Assembly (NCBI RefSeq): GCF_005937885.2
Contig: NZ_CP042176.1
Coordinates: 4,893,501 to 4,957,500 of the forward strand
Source: Bradyrhizobium sp. KBS0727
GTDB lineage: Bacteria > Pseudomonadota > Alphaproteobacteria > Rhizobiales > Xanthobacteraceae
DNA: 64,000 nt
Direction of reading: 5' to 3'
Positions 43,935 through 53,048 of this stretch are shown one piece after another. A model generated the notes under the pieces. It saw nothing but the letters and a program-made list of their open reading frames with translations, was not told the DNA's origin and searched no databases. How positions within the stretch are numbered: position 1 is the first letter of the stretch; every line of letters starts with the position of its first letter. Position numbers and translations under genes: made by a program.

Positions 43935-44347
43935 CGCTTAGCCTTTGGTCTTCCACAACAATTCAGGTCGTCCAGGGGCAAGCATGTTTTCGGTACGCTA
44001 AAGTGCTCGAATGGGGTCACCGTCAGTCGCGATAGGTTAACTCTTTTATTCCGCGCCTTCCGGTGCCGATATAATAATGCTTCGCCCACATTAATTTGTG
44101 GTTTCGAACCACCGTTTAATTCGACGCGCTCGTCCCGTTCAGGCGACGGAAACGGTCCTCCAACGACGGTTAAGGGTCTCTGAACGCATCACGCCATCGC
44201 GTCAGGCCGAACCACCCCGTTTCCGGTACTCTCCTGGCAAGAAAGAATACTGAAATGCCTCTTGGCGAGAATCCCATTAAATTTGAGCTGTATTTGAACG
44301 GCCAATACTGAACCCAGATACGCCCTATCCGTCCCGGCGTTCCCAGA
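43935..44347. other. Intergenic stretch upstream of the metalloprotease
   Basis: 413 bases, AT-richer in the middle (for example TATAATAATG at 44069), so it probably holds the metalloprotease promoter. The right end (AAATTTGAGCTGTATTTGAACG, about 44279-44300) resembles the upstream coding-like sequence of the intact CaiB gene at 46178 (GAATTCAAGGCCAAACTG). The duplicated unit of the CoA-transferase may therefore begin here. Confidence 0.4.
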
Positions 44348-45030
44348 ATGCCTTTCCTGCGCGCCTCGCAGGCCGCTTCACCGTGCTCGATCTCACCCGC
44401 GTCCCTTCCGGGCCCACCTTCGTGCTGCAAAAGGCGGACTGGAGCGCCAATGTCATCAAGATCGATGCGCTGCTGGAAGGTGCGGCTGGCGAGCAACCAG
44501 GCGGCCCGTCCCAGGGCTCGACTTTCAGAATTTGCACCGCAACAAACGCGCTATGACGCTGAACTTAACGGACCCATCGGCCTCAAAGTGTTCACGCACT
44601 AGCGAAACAGGCCGAAGTCATGGTCGAGAACTTCTGCCCTGATATCAAGCCCAAGCTCGGGATCGACTATGAAAAATGCGCCAAATCAACCTGCGGATCG
44701 TCCATGACAGCATCTCCCGCTTCGAAAGGACGGTTCTGATCGAAGCGGCCGGGCTTTGATCGGATCGCGCATGCCATGGGCGGACTGATGTCGGCCACCA
44801 GCGATCCCGGCAGAAACTCCGTAGCCGACCTCGCAGTCGCGGGCTGTTGTGCGCCAGAGACACTTCTCACCGCTGGGAACAGGGACTAGGACCAGTTGGT
44901 ACAGACCTCGCTGCTGCGGGCAGGCCAAGCTTCGTGCCTTCCAGGCGGCCTGCTGGCTAACGAAAAAGGATGTGGCCAAGCAGGCCGGCAAGACCATCCG
45001 ACAATATTCCAAACCAATAGCAAATCCTGT
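44348..45030 (+). pseudogene. Degenerate copy of the CaiB/BaiF CoA-transferase gene
   Basis: The bases follow the first 230 codons of the intact gene at 46251 closely: ATGCCTTTC, CGCGCCTCGCAGGCC, GTGCTCGATCTCACCCGCGT, GTCATCAAGATCGATGCGCT and GAGCAxCCAGGCGGCCC all recur in order. Several one-base deletions (after CAGGCCGCTTCACC; in GGGCTCGACTTTCAGAAT) and a TAG at 44600 destroy the frame. Similarity stops around the AGGCAGGCCGG segment, so the 3' 40% is missing. It is a dead duplicate 1.9 kb from the living one. Confidence 0.88.
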
Positions 45031-45210
45031 ACATCTCAGCCTCCAGATCGAAGAAGCAGCTCGCAAACTTTCGACCGACTAATTTGTCTAGCAACTACTG
45101 GAACGATCGCGTGTTGCGAGACGTCCCGGTTCGCTTAGCTGTATGGTGGTGGCGCTGGGACAGCCGTAGCTGTCGCCCTAAATGCAGAGGGTGAGAAGGA
45201 TCAATTGGAA

Positions 45211-45729
45211 ATGCCAAAAAGACCTCAAGACGAACTCAATGAGATTTCGTTTAACTTAGTTTTGGACAAGTTTACTCGACGCGCCGCAACAGCACGGAAG
45301 GACGAACAACGCCAAAATCTTCGCGAGATCGCAGCCGCTGTAATCTTCGACACATCGGATCGCTTGCTCCTGCAGTTGCGAGACGATAAGCCGGATATCC
45401 TCTACCCGGGCAAGGTCGCCCTGTTTGGGGGACATCGGGAGGGAGACGAGACCTTTCTGGAATGCGTTGTTCGCGAAATTCACGAAGAGCTTGGTTACTT
45501 CATCCCTCCCGCACGGTTTGAAAAAATCGCTCAACGCTCCGGCCCGGACTTTGAGATACCTGGTGGCACATTTTGCGCAGAGTTTTTTGTCGTGCGTGAC
45601 GTTCCAGCTGAGCAGCTCATTGTTACTGAAGGCACACTAAAAATCGTTGAGCTTAACGATCTTCCCGCGATTGTGGGCGAACTGACACCTTCCGCACTGT
45701 TTGCGCTGACAACTCTTGCACTCACTTGA
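45211..45729 (+). CDS. Nudix hydrolase
   Basis: 172 aa from ATG 45211 (AGAAGGA ten bases upstream; TTG 45205 is an alternative). The Nudix box is complete: GHREGDETFLECVVREIHEE then LGY (G-x5-E-x7-REUxEExGU). Preceded by AAAVIFDTSDRLLLQLRDDK, as in nucleotide-sugar or NTP-cleaving Nudix enzymes. The substrate is unknown; position among polysaccharide and CoA genes suggests a nucleotide sugar or CoA derivative but does not prove it. Flanked by the broken and intact CoA-transferase copies. Confidence 0.88.
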   Translation: MPKRPQDELNEISFNLVLDKFTRRAATARKDEQRQNLREIAAAVIFDTSDRLLLQLRDDKPDILYPGKVALFGGHREGDETFLECVVREIHEELGYFIPPARFEKIAQRSGPDFEIPGGTFCAEFFVVRDVPAEQLIVTEGTLKIVELNDLPAIVGELTPSALFALTTLALT

Positions 45730-46250
45730 TCAATACGCACGATTCGGGATCGTCGGTAGGTTCGACCCGCGGCGAATTGAGGCGAGATCATCAACTTTAA
45801 CAAAGGTATATGCGGATAGCTCGCCGGACGCCCGACATCGTCGACTTATCATATCTTTTCGTTCACTGATTTCGGCTGGCCGTATGCGCGTTATTTTGAC
45901 GACAGTGTTTTATTTAAACCTCTGGGCTACCACTGCTAATGCACAGTACGCCGGTACGGTCCCCCGGGCACCAGCGCAATTCTTCCCGGGCAGAGTCAAC
46001 GAAAAATGAGGCCAGAAGCACTGTCGTAAATTGGGTAAGGGGCTGCTCTCCGACGGCCGCAACCAAGTCTCGCGGTTTTTCATATGGACGATCAACTCTT
46101 CGACTTGGCAAATCGATAGCCTCGATCGATTGCGCGATCTAGAAACGTTATGGCGATTGCCCACGTGACCGCCGGTTGGAATTCAAGGCCAAACTGTATA
46201 ACTCAGATGGCAGCAGATCTTGTCCGCATTCGAAAAAAGAAGGTTTCTCA
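45730..46250. other. Intergenic stretch with a possible short exported peptide
   Basis: 521 bases without a well-supported gene. ATG 45884 opens a 41-codon frame, MRVILTTVFYLNLWATTANA then QYAGTVPRAPAQFFPG, that looks like a Sec signal peptide with cleavage at ANA-Q, ending at 46009. There is no strong ribosome-binding site and no recognisable mature domain, so it may be the truncated start of a lost exported protein. Confidence 0.35.
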
Positions 46251-47444
46251 ATGCCTTTCCCACGCGCCTCGCAGGCCCTTACCCGCTTCACTGTGCTCGA
46301 TCTCACCCGCGTTCGTTCCGGGCCGACCTGCGTGCGGCAACTGGCGGACTGGGGTGCCAATGTCATCAAGATCGATGCGCTGCTGGAAGACGCCGCTGGC
46401 GAGCAGCCAGGCGGCCCGCGCCAGGGCTCGGACTTCCAGAATTTGCACCGCAACAAGCGGGCGATGACGCTCAATCTGAAGGACCCCAAGGGCCTCGAAG
46501 TGTTCAAGCGCCTCGCCGAACAGGCCGACGTCGTCGTCGAGAACTTCCGCCCCGACGTCAAGGCCAAACTCGGGATCGACTATGAGAGCCTGCGCCAGAT
46601 CAATCCGCGTATCGTCTACGGCAGCATCTCCGGCTTCGGACAGGACGGGCCCTATCACAAGCGGCCGGGCTTCGATCAGATCGCGCAGGGTATGGGCGGG
46701 CTGATGTCGGTCACCGGCGCGCCGGGCGAAGGGCCGATGCGGGTCGGCATCCCCGTTGCCGACCTTACCGCCGGGCTGTTCTGCGCCATCGGCATCCTGA
46801 CCGCCCTTCTGGAGCGCGACGTCTCCGGCCAGGGCCAGTGGGTGCAGACCTCGCTGCTGCAGGCCCAGATCTTCATGCTCGACTTCCAGGCTTCGCGCTG
46901 GCTGATGGAAAAGGAAGTCGCCAGGCAGGCCGGTAACAACCACCCGACCAGCATTCCGACCGGCGTGTTCAAGACCTCCGACGGCTACATCAATATCGCC
47001 ACCACCGGTGGGCGGATATGGGAGCGCTGCGCGCAAGCGATCGGCGCACCCGAACTCGTCACCGATCCCGATTACGCCACTGCGCCGTTACGCTCGAAGA
47101 ATCGCGATGCGCTGAACGCAGTGATCGACAAGCTGACGCAGGAAAAATCCACGGAGACATGGGTCAATGAACTGAACGGCGCCGGCGTACCCTGCGGCCC
47201 GATCTATTCGATCGACCAGATGTTCGACGATGCCCAGGTCAAGCATCTCGGCATCGCGCAACACGTCCCCAATGACGAGAACCGGCACATCCAGTTGGTC
47301 GGCCAGCCGGTGACGCTGTCGCGCACCCCGAGTTCGATGGCCGCACGTCCGCCGGAATTGGGCGAGCAGACCGAGGAAGTGCTTGCCGAGTTCGGCTTCG
47401 GCAAGGACGAGATCGCGGAGCTCCGCCAGCGCAAGGTGGTGTGA
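46251..47444 (+). CDS. CaiB/BaiF family CoA-transferase
   Basis: Class III CoA-transferase, 397 aa from ATG 46251 (AGAAGG upstream). FTVLDLTRVRSGPTCVRQLA replaces the usual VLDLTRVLAGPxxxxxLAD. NKRAMTLNLKDPKGLEVFKR, ADVVVENFRPDVKAKLGIDY (catalytic Asp region) and GFGQDGPYHKRPGFDQIAQG follow, with the C-terminal TPSSMAARPPELGEQTEEVL. It moves CoA between organic acids, with formyl-, succinyl- or acetyl-CoA as typical donors; the pair is not evident. A decayed duplicate lies upstream at 44348. Confidence 0.92.
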   Translation: MPFPRASQALTRFTVLDLTRVRSGPTCVRQLADWGANVIKIDALLEDAAGEQPGGPRQGSDFQNLHRNKRAMTLNLKDPKGLEVFKRLAEQADVVVENFRPDVKAKLGIDYESLRQINPRIVYGSISGFGQDGPYHKRPGFDQIAQGMGGLMSVTGAPGEGPMRVGIPVADLTAGLFCAIGILTALLERDVSGQGQWVQTSLLQAQIFMLDFQASRWLMEKEVARQAGNNHPTSIPTGVFKTSDGYINIATTGGRIWERCAQAIGAPELVTDPDYATAPLRSKNRDALNAVIDKLTQEKSTETWVNELNGAGVPCGPIYSIDQMFDDAQVKHLGIAQHVPNDENRHIQLVGQPVTLSRTPSSMAARPPELGEQTEEVLAEFGFGKDEIAELRQRKVV

Positions 47445-48124
47445 ACTGCGTTAGAATCTGGGGCGATCGATATCAATAATACCTCTCGAAAGAAATGGTA
47501 TGCCTACTAATTTGATCAGGGTTCCAGGAATCCATATTGGCGACGCCGCCTTCCATTAAGTCGTCAGCCGTAATTTTTATCAAATCCGCCGGCGACGAAG
47601 TCGTACTGATCGACATCTTGCCGGGTGTCAGCACCACCTTGATGGTCCATCGCGCGTGGGGAGGCAAGGTTTGAACGTGGGGGCAACTTTGCCGTCGGTC
47701 TGGCGGCATAGCGCGATCCAGCTTTGTGATCTAAGGCGAGCGATATTGCCGGGGTGCTGATCGCATTGTCGGTGCTCTGGTCGACCTCGCTGGCGGGCAT
47801 TCTCGGCGTGGAGTTCCGCGCTGCGCGAACGTCATCATCTTAGTCAGACGCGGATGGCTGCTTTACGACGCTCGCTCGTTTCCGCGACTCGAAGAATTCG
47901 ATCAGCTCGCACATAGTGATCGATATCGCCGGCCGCGCTACATTGAGTATGTCAAAACCGGCTGGAAGGTCAGCTGGAAAATGGACGAGGGACATCTAAA
48001 CTTTGAGATCTCGGTGTTAAAGCGCAAGTTGCGCTACCGATAGATTGACTCATAAATTGCAGGATGCCGAGTGCAGCCCCTTATCGCGGTCACCGCGGGC
48101 ATCTCTTCCTGCGATGTCGCCACG
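47445..48124. other. Long stretch without a recognised gene
   Basis: 680 bases. From about 47735 to a TAG at 48041-48043 the plus strand is open for about 100 codons with no ATG until near the end. Its second half, NVIILVRRGWLLYDARSFPR followed by LEEFDQLAHSDRYRRPRYIE and YVKTGWKVSWKMDEG, looks protein-like, but I do not recognise a family. It may be the 3' end of a lost gene. Nothing else is supported. Confidence 0.4.
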
Positions 48125-48523
48125 CTACAGTTGTTCAAAAGCCTCGTGTGAGCACCAATGAGCGTCATCGACGCGTCGACGCTCCTGGACCTGATCGTGA
48201 ATGATGTTGACGAGAAATGTCTCTGTGCCGAGCGATCGACCCGAAATGCCGGTGGCTACGGCCCTCACACATGTCGTCCATCCGCCGTATTTGGCTGGGA
48301 CCGGAAATGAGACACTGATGTCGTTCGGCATTGCGGTCACCATGAAAATTTTAGAAATGCCGTCGCGCACAACGCGGTGTACATCGGGCGGCCGCTCCGT
48401 CTCTTGCGGAGGGGCCTTCTGTCGAAAGGACTCTGGTACGTAGGTCACCTGACTATCGACGGCGCCGCAGCCGAACAAAGGGACGGCTAGGCCAATCACG
48501 AAGCAAGCATGGCTAGGGCGCAT
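48125..48523 (-). CDS. Small hypothetical lipoprotein
   Basis: 132 aa. N terminus MRPSHACFVIGLAVPLFGCG has a short positive region, a hydrophobic core and a lipobox-like LFGC. The mature part (VDSQVTYVPESFRQKAPPQE; AKYGGWTTCVRAVATGISGR; GTETFLVNIIHDQV) has no family I can name, though the GWxxCVRA segment resembles small conserved exported proteins of bradyrhizobia. It lies downstream of, and may be cotranscribed with, the Wzz-like gene. Confidence 0.6.
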   Translation of the reverse strand: MRPSHACFVIGLAVPLFGCGAVDSQVTYVPESFRQKAPPQETERPPDVHRVVRDGISKIFMVTAMPNDISVSFPVPAKYGGWTTCVRAVATGISGRSLGTETFLVNIIHDQVQERRRVDDAHWCSHEAFEQL

Positions 48524-48597
48524 CCTCGAGCCTATCGAGTTCGATCAAGACGATCTGACTTCTTTCCAGAGCGAGTGTCAGTCCGCACACCAACACG

Positions 48598-49431
48598 CTA
48601 AGCAACACGCAGCTCCGATAATGCACTGTTCGGTGATTTTGCGACGTTCCTATTTGCTCGCCTTTGGCGCCAAGAATGGCGAAAGATTGCGCCAAAGATC
48701 ATCAACCCAACGGATCCAATCGCCAACGACAGTAGTTTCGCGAGCAAGCCTTTTGGATCTGGCTTGTTCGGAAGCGTCGGCCGAACGAGAACATCTTCAA
48801 GACTTGTTCCTTCCAGGTAATTCCTCAGCTGCCATAGCTTGCTTTTCTTCGCCGCAATATCTGAAACGAGAACCGCTAGGGCGCGCGCATACAGTTCGCC
48901 CTCGCCTCCGTCCTTCACCCGGTTTGTATTGCCGGTCAATGTCGTAGCGAGAGCCTCAAGGTCACTTTTCGCTTTCACCAACGTTTCTAGCTGCTGCAGA
49001 GCTTCCGCCCTTGCCGATCCAGTAGGTTTGGACGCCGTCAGTATCGTTTCAACGATATTGTTGAGCACGGCTTGGGCTGCCGTTGGCGATTGATCAGTAA
49101 ACGTGAGTGTATACAACCCCGAGCCAGGATTAAGTTCAGACGATAGAGTGATTGCGGAAGCCAGAGATTGTCGGCGACGTTCAACGTCTAGCACCTCATC
49201 AGGTGGATTAACTTTTCGCGCCACGGGGTCAAGGATCACTTCGGTCGTAAGGATAGCTTTGCCGTGGGCCGACAGCGGCAGCACGGAATGCGAAGAATAT
49301 GTTGTCGGCAGAAGTAGCAAAAGAGACGCTGTACCCACCGTAAAAAGGGTGATTGATCCAGTTAACACCAACTTCCAACACGAAAAAATCAAAGCTGCTC
49401 TATTCAAAAACCAATCAAAATCGTCTTCCAT
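48598..49431 (-). CDS. Second Wzz-like polysaccharide co-polymerase
   Basis: 277 aa with the two-helix Wzz plan: KLVLTGSITLFTVGTASLLLLLP near residues 20-42, and LAKLLSLAIGSVGLMIFGAIF near 232-252. LPNKPDPKG (the PxxPxxP motif) is just before the second helix. The periplasmic part includes SPTAAQAVLNNIVETILTAS, typical of Wzz domains. It is unlike the copy at 13043 and sits divergently from the ligase fusion gene, so it probably serves a different polymer. Codon use is AT-richer than the core genes. Confidence 0.8.
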   Translation of the reverse strand: MEDDFDWFLNRAALIFSCWKLVLTGSITLFTVGTASLLLLLPTTYSSHSVLPLSAHGKAILTTEVILDPVARKVNPPDEVLDVERRRQSLASAITLSSELNPGSGLYTLTFTDQSPTAAQAVLNNIVETILTASKPTGSARAEALQQLETLVKAKSDLEALATTLTGNTNRVKDGGEGELYARALAVLVSDIAAKKSKLWQLRNYLEGTSLEDVLVRPTLPNKPDPKGLLAKLLSLAIGSVGLMIFGAIFRHSWRQRRANRNVAKSPNSALSELRVA

Positions 49432-49881
49432 TCGCCGCCGCTCCCAATGCGCACTCGAACCTGCTCATGTACAGCTCTGATTCCAACCCAAAGTAACGCC
49501 AAATATACGCCGTTGGGCTGGATGCTCGCAATGGTATATGTGCAGGGGAACACACTACTTTCGACGCTCGAACGGAACTCTTCGGGACAGCCAAAACCTA
49601 AGCGCGAACCGAACTAGGCTCGGGCGAAAACTATCCTTTCTCCGCCTGCTCGTGTCTTCCGCCTCGAGGACGGCTTCGGCGACCGACAGCCCGCCCATTG
49701 GACGATGCTACTTAGCTCGCCTTCCCGCGATGGTTACGTGTCATCCAATGGAGCAAATGACAAATCCAACTGACTGGCACAGCCAGAAAATCCGCTTGCC
49801 AACGCTGCCGCAAGCAGAAGGGCCTGGAGTGCAGATGCGTTTCAAGCTAATGGAACTAATGACACATATTTGCATGCAAGA
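49432..49881. other. Divergent intergenic region of the second polysaccharide unit
   Basis: About 450 bases between the divergent Wzz-like and ligase-fusion genes, expected to hold both promoters. No clear palindrome or -35/-10 pair could be picked by eye. An open frame of 115 codons (49538-49885, plus) has no family likeness. Confidence 0.4.
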
Positions 49882-52200
49882 ATGATAGCCAGAAAATCGC
49901 TCGCGATCGGGCTGCTGACCCTAATTTACCTAGGCTCGCTTGCTTACTACCTAAGCTTGGATGGCATTATCGCATCAACTATGCGAATTTCGAAGGGCGC
50001 GATACTAGCCGCGCTGGGGTTTGTAATTCTTGCACATCTTTTAGCGTTCTGGAGGTCGGCTTCCGTTCTAACCGCGCTTGGACATTCAGCGGATCGCCGA
50101 AGTCTCCTGCTCGCCTTTTCCGCAGGAAACATAACAAACCTATCGCTCAACGTATTTGGGCAAAGCGTTTCACGAGCGCTTGTTCTCGCAAAAGCTGGGG
50201 TTCCGTTCAGCGCCAGCGTTATTGGGACGTATATCGAAAGGATACTTGCCGCCGGCATCTTATTTGCGCTCAGCCTTATCGCGCTGTGGGTTTTATTTCA
50301 TCAAATTTCTGTCGACTACGATGGCGGCGCGGGCGCGATCCTGTCCACCGCGATTGCGGTAGCCATCACCATGGCGGTCGTGGCCACAACTCTTTATCGG
50401 CGGCAGATCCCCTTACGTGCTGCGCAGTCAGCACGATGGTTAAAACGATTATGGTTGCCTGCAGCTATTACGATTTGCGCTCACGCAATGGGCCTGGCAG
50501 CCTATCTGACCCTGCTCTCTTCGAGCGAGCCCGCGTCGATCTCGTGGACGATCGTTGCTGCTGTCACAATCATCATGTTCATCACGAGTCTGCCGATTAG
50601 TTTTGCAGGTTTCGGATTGCGAGAGTTGAGCGCAGTGAGCACCCTTGCCTTAGTTGGTGTAAAACCGGAAATCTCCTTCGCTGTGGCGCTGCTTATTGGA
50701 TTGCTCTACATCTGCGTCACTGGACTGATCAGCGCCGTTGCAATCACTATCATTGTTCGGGATCGTATGAGAGGTACTGAGCCTACGCCCACTGGTCCGG
50801 GCGTTAGGCTGTTCGAGAACACACGCGTAGATAACCACGTTATCAAAGTGCTCGCGATCGCATGTTCCGTTCTCATGTTTTTTCGAGTAAACACACAAGT
50901 CGCAAGTAGCGACGTGCTGGTGAATATCAACCTTGCTGATATCGTCGTCTGCGTTGCCCTTTCTGTAGTTACTCTCATGGTGGGGGTCGGCCGTTTAACC
51001 GCGCTGTTTCCGCGCTTGACTGCTTTCGCTTTAGCTTCGTTAACGATCGCCATCATCACCGGTCTCTTAGTCTCCTACGCGCGATCAAATTTGGGCAACT
51101 GGGCAACTTATACCAGAGGCGTTGGCTGGCTGCTCATGCTCGGATACGTCTCTTTGGGCGCTGCTTATGCCAAAGTCTCGGGTCGAGGTGGACGAGATCT
51201 AATCATCAAGGCCTTAATCCTCGCGGTAGTAACGATTTGCGTGCTGCAACTCGGATTGCTTGCTGTGACGTCATGGTTTTATCCGCTGCCAAAGTATCTT
51301 TTGTCGGTCCCCCTTCAGGGGTACGCCAACAATGAAAACGCATTCTGCTTTGAGCTCGCGAACGCTGTCCTTCTCCTCATCGTCGCTCGCTTGTTGGGAG
51401 TATTCAATCGGCAGCTGATCCTTTGTTACTTAGCTATGACGATCATAGCGCTGACCGTCTATTTCACCTCGTCGCGAACGGGGGCCATCTTTATTGTGCT
51501 CATGCTGTGCTTCGATGCAGCTTTGTGGTGGGCGCCTCTCCGAAATTCTTTTTTCCCTTGGGTAAAAGCTGCGTCTTTGACGACGCTATGTTTGGTCGTT
51601 GCGACCATTGCGCTGGTGGCATACATGCATACCCCAATAGAGAACAACACACCCTTTGCTCCATCGAGTATTCCGGCAAAAGCTGGCGTCACAAATCAAC
51701 CCACAATACGAGCACTGTCAGAACGGCTTCGACTGCCCCAAGAATCCGACAACGAGCGTTGGGCTACCATTGTAGCGGGCTTCCGGTACTGGGCAGAAAA
51801 CCCGCTTCTTGGTGCCGGCATCGGCGCTCAGTACGAGCAATCGAAGCGCGAGGCTCCGAAGGCGCAAGGCATCCATTCCATCTTCGTTGCTTTTCTCGGT
51901 GAAACCGGAACATTAGGCTTCTCAGCTCTAGTTCTCGCATCCGTGTGTTTAGCGATACAGGCATGGAAGTTAATTCAAGAAACTGGCGACAAGCCTTGGG
52001 GTATACTGCTATTTGGCGCCATGATGTTGATGTTAGTCGGTGGCATTGTTCAAGACTTTTTCTATCAGCGCGTTTTTTGGTTCACACTTGGCCTTGGATC
52101 TGCTGGGGGAATGCGCGGGTCATCAGACTTACTTAGCGACCGAATTTATCTCGGGTGTGTGATTTTGTTCGGGCTCGTAGTATTCGCAATTAGGTTCTAA
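49882..52200 (+). CDS. LPG-synthase-type TM domain fused to O-antigen ligase domain
   Basis: 772 aa from ATG 49882 (TTG 49870 would add four). Residues about 6-293 form an LPG_synthase_TM/YbhN-like membrane domain: VFGQSVSRALVLAKAGVPFS, SVIGTYIERILAAGI and the diagnostic SLPISFAGFGLRELSAVSTL. After a linker (RGTEPTPTGPGVRLFEN), residues about 322-772 are an O-antigen ligase/polymerase domain: YANNENAFCFELANAVLLLI, YFTSSRTGAIFIVLML, FRYWAENPLLGAGIGAQYEQ and HSIFVAFLGETGTLGFSALV. Both halves are full-length and the frame is intact, so the fusion is real in this DNA. It might couple lipid-linked substrate handling with polymer transfer; this is inference. Confidence 0.82.
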   Translation: MIARKSLAIGLLTLIYLGSLAYYLSLDGIIASTMRISKGAILAALGFVILAHLLAFWRSASVLTALGHSADRRSLLLAFSAGNITNLSLNVFGQSVSRALVLAKAGVPFSASVIGTYIERILAAGILFALSLIALWVLFHQISVDYDGGAGAILSTAIAVAITMAVVATTLYRRQIPLRAAQSARWLKRLWLPAAITICAHAMGLAAYLTLLSSSEPASISWTIVAAVTIIMFITSLPISFAGFGLRELSAVSTLALVGVKPEISFAVALLIGLLYICVTGLISAVAITIIVRDRMRGTEPTPTGPGVRLFENTRVDNHVIKVLAIACSVLMFFRVNTQVASSDVLVNINLADIVVCVALSVVTLMVGVGRLTALFPRLTAFALASLTIAIITGLLVSYARSNLGNWATYTRGVGWLLMLGYVSLGAAYAKVSGRGGRDLIIKALILAVVTICVLQLGLLAVTSWFYPLPKYLLSVPLQGYANNENAFCFELANAVLLLIVARLLGVFNRQLILCYLAMTIIALTVYFTSSRTGAIFIVLMLCFDAALWWAPLRNSFFPWVKAASLTTLCLVVATIALVAYMHTPIENNTPFAPSSIPAKAGVTNQPTIRALSERLRLPQESDNERWATIVAGFRYWAENPLLGAGIGAQYEQSKREAPKAQGIHSIFVAFLGETGTLGFSALVLASVCLAIQAWKLIQETGDKPWGILLFGAMMLMLVGGIVQDFFYQRVFWFTLGLGSAGGMRGSSDLLSDRIYLGCVILFGLVVFAIRF

Positions 52201-52532
52201 GGTGCCCTGAGACATATCTCTTAACGTCATAGCCCGGCTCTCTAGTATATGCGTTAACAACCGTACCGAGTATGCCGACGGCAAAGCAGTAGAGAAGCCC
52301 CTGCGTCACTGTGGACAGATAACTACTAAAGAGTGAGCCAACGATACTCTGCAATACTGCCTGACCCCAGATACCGGCAAAATGGCCACCGACAAACGTG
52401 GAAAAGTGCACGGCCCACATAGCCAATCGCAAGATTGCCTCCAACGAGGCCGACCTGAATCGCAATTGCGAGAAATTGATTGTGTGGATCAGGAGTCGCC
52501 TCACTATAAGGGGACGGCCTCAACACTTTCAA
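52190..52532 (-). pseudogene. O-antigen ligase C-terminal remnant
   Basis: One minus frame reads VLRPSPYSEATPDPHNQFLA and IAIQVGLVGG, the PHNxxLxxxxxxGLxG motif of O-antigen ligases. A frameshift near 52430 follows, and another frame continues LRLAMWAVHFSTFVGGHFAG, LQSIVGSLFSSYLSTVTQG and LLYCFAVGILGTVVNAYTRE. This is the last 110 residues of a WaaL-type ligase, and no N-terminal part remains. It ends tail to tail with the ligase-fusion gene. Confidence 0.72.
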
Positions 52533-53048
52533 GGATTGGTACAGCGATTTAGTGCTTTCGACTCCGTTACAAGGCCGGGAGTCTTGGGGCGGAGCCCGGC
52601 GGCTAAGTTGCTGAAAAAGGAAAAGAAGCCGTTGGTGCCCAGCTCAATTCGCGGATGGGGCGATCTCAGTTCTGCTGGAAGCAGGCAGCATTCGCAAGTG
52701 TTACGAACACGGCTGGACACAAGACCCGGCCGATCCGCACGCCGTGAGCGCATCTTCGAAATCGTCCGCCAGAATACACCACCTGGGGTCTCGTCCGACG
52801 CGGCCGGCATTGCGATCGAGGAAGTCCTCGACTCGATCGGCGATACCTGCCCAGAATGTCCGCCCGAAGACTAAAAGAACTGGCGAGCACAAGCGTCGGT
52901 GTCGACGTCGCTTAGGAGCGTCGGCCGACGTACAGCTCGATGTCGTGCGTGCCGCAGGGATGGCCCGCGCCGCATCGGCGCCCTCGGACCTCTGTGCCCA
53001 GTTGGCCGGCAGATAACTTCATTTTCCCAGAAAAATTTCTATGCACCC
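52533..53048. other. Stretch without a recognised gene
   Basis: 516 bases between the ligase remnant and tctA. A plus-strand frame ends RRERIFEIVRQNTPPGVSSD then AAGIAIEEVLDSIGDTCPEC (stop at 52874), which looks protein-like but lacks a start in good context. The adjacent frame carries CYEHGWTQDPADPHA, so a frameshifted small gene may have been here. No identifiable function. Confidence 0.35.

Noticed and set aside
52633..52642. TGGTGCCCAG, like the 3' end of a tRNA-Leu read on the minus strand (possible attachment site)
   Set aside because: Only ten bases match; no T-loop or anticodon arm is present, and no second copy was found at the other edge of the accessory region.
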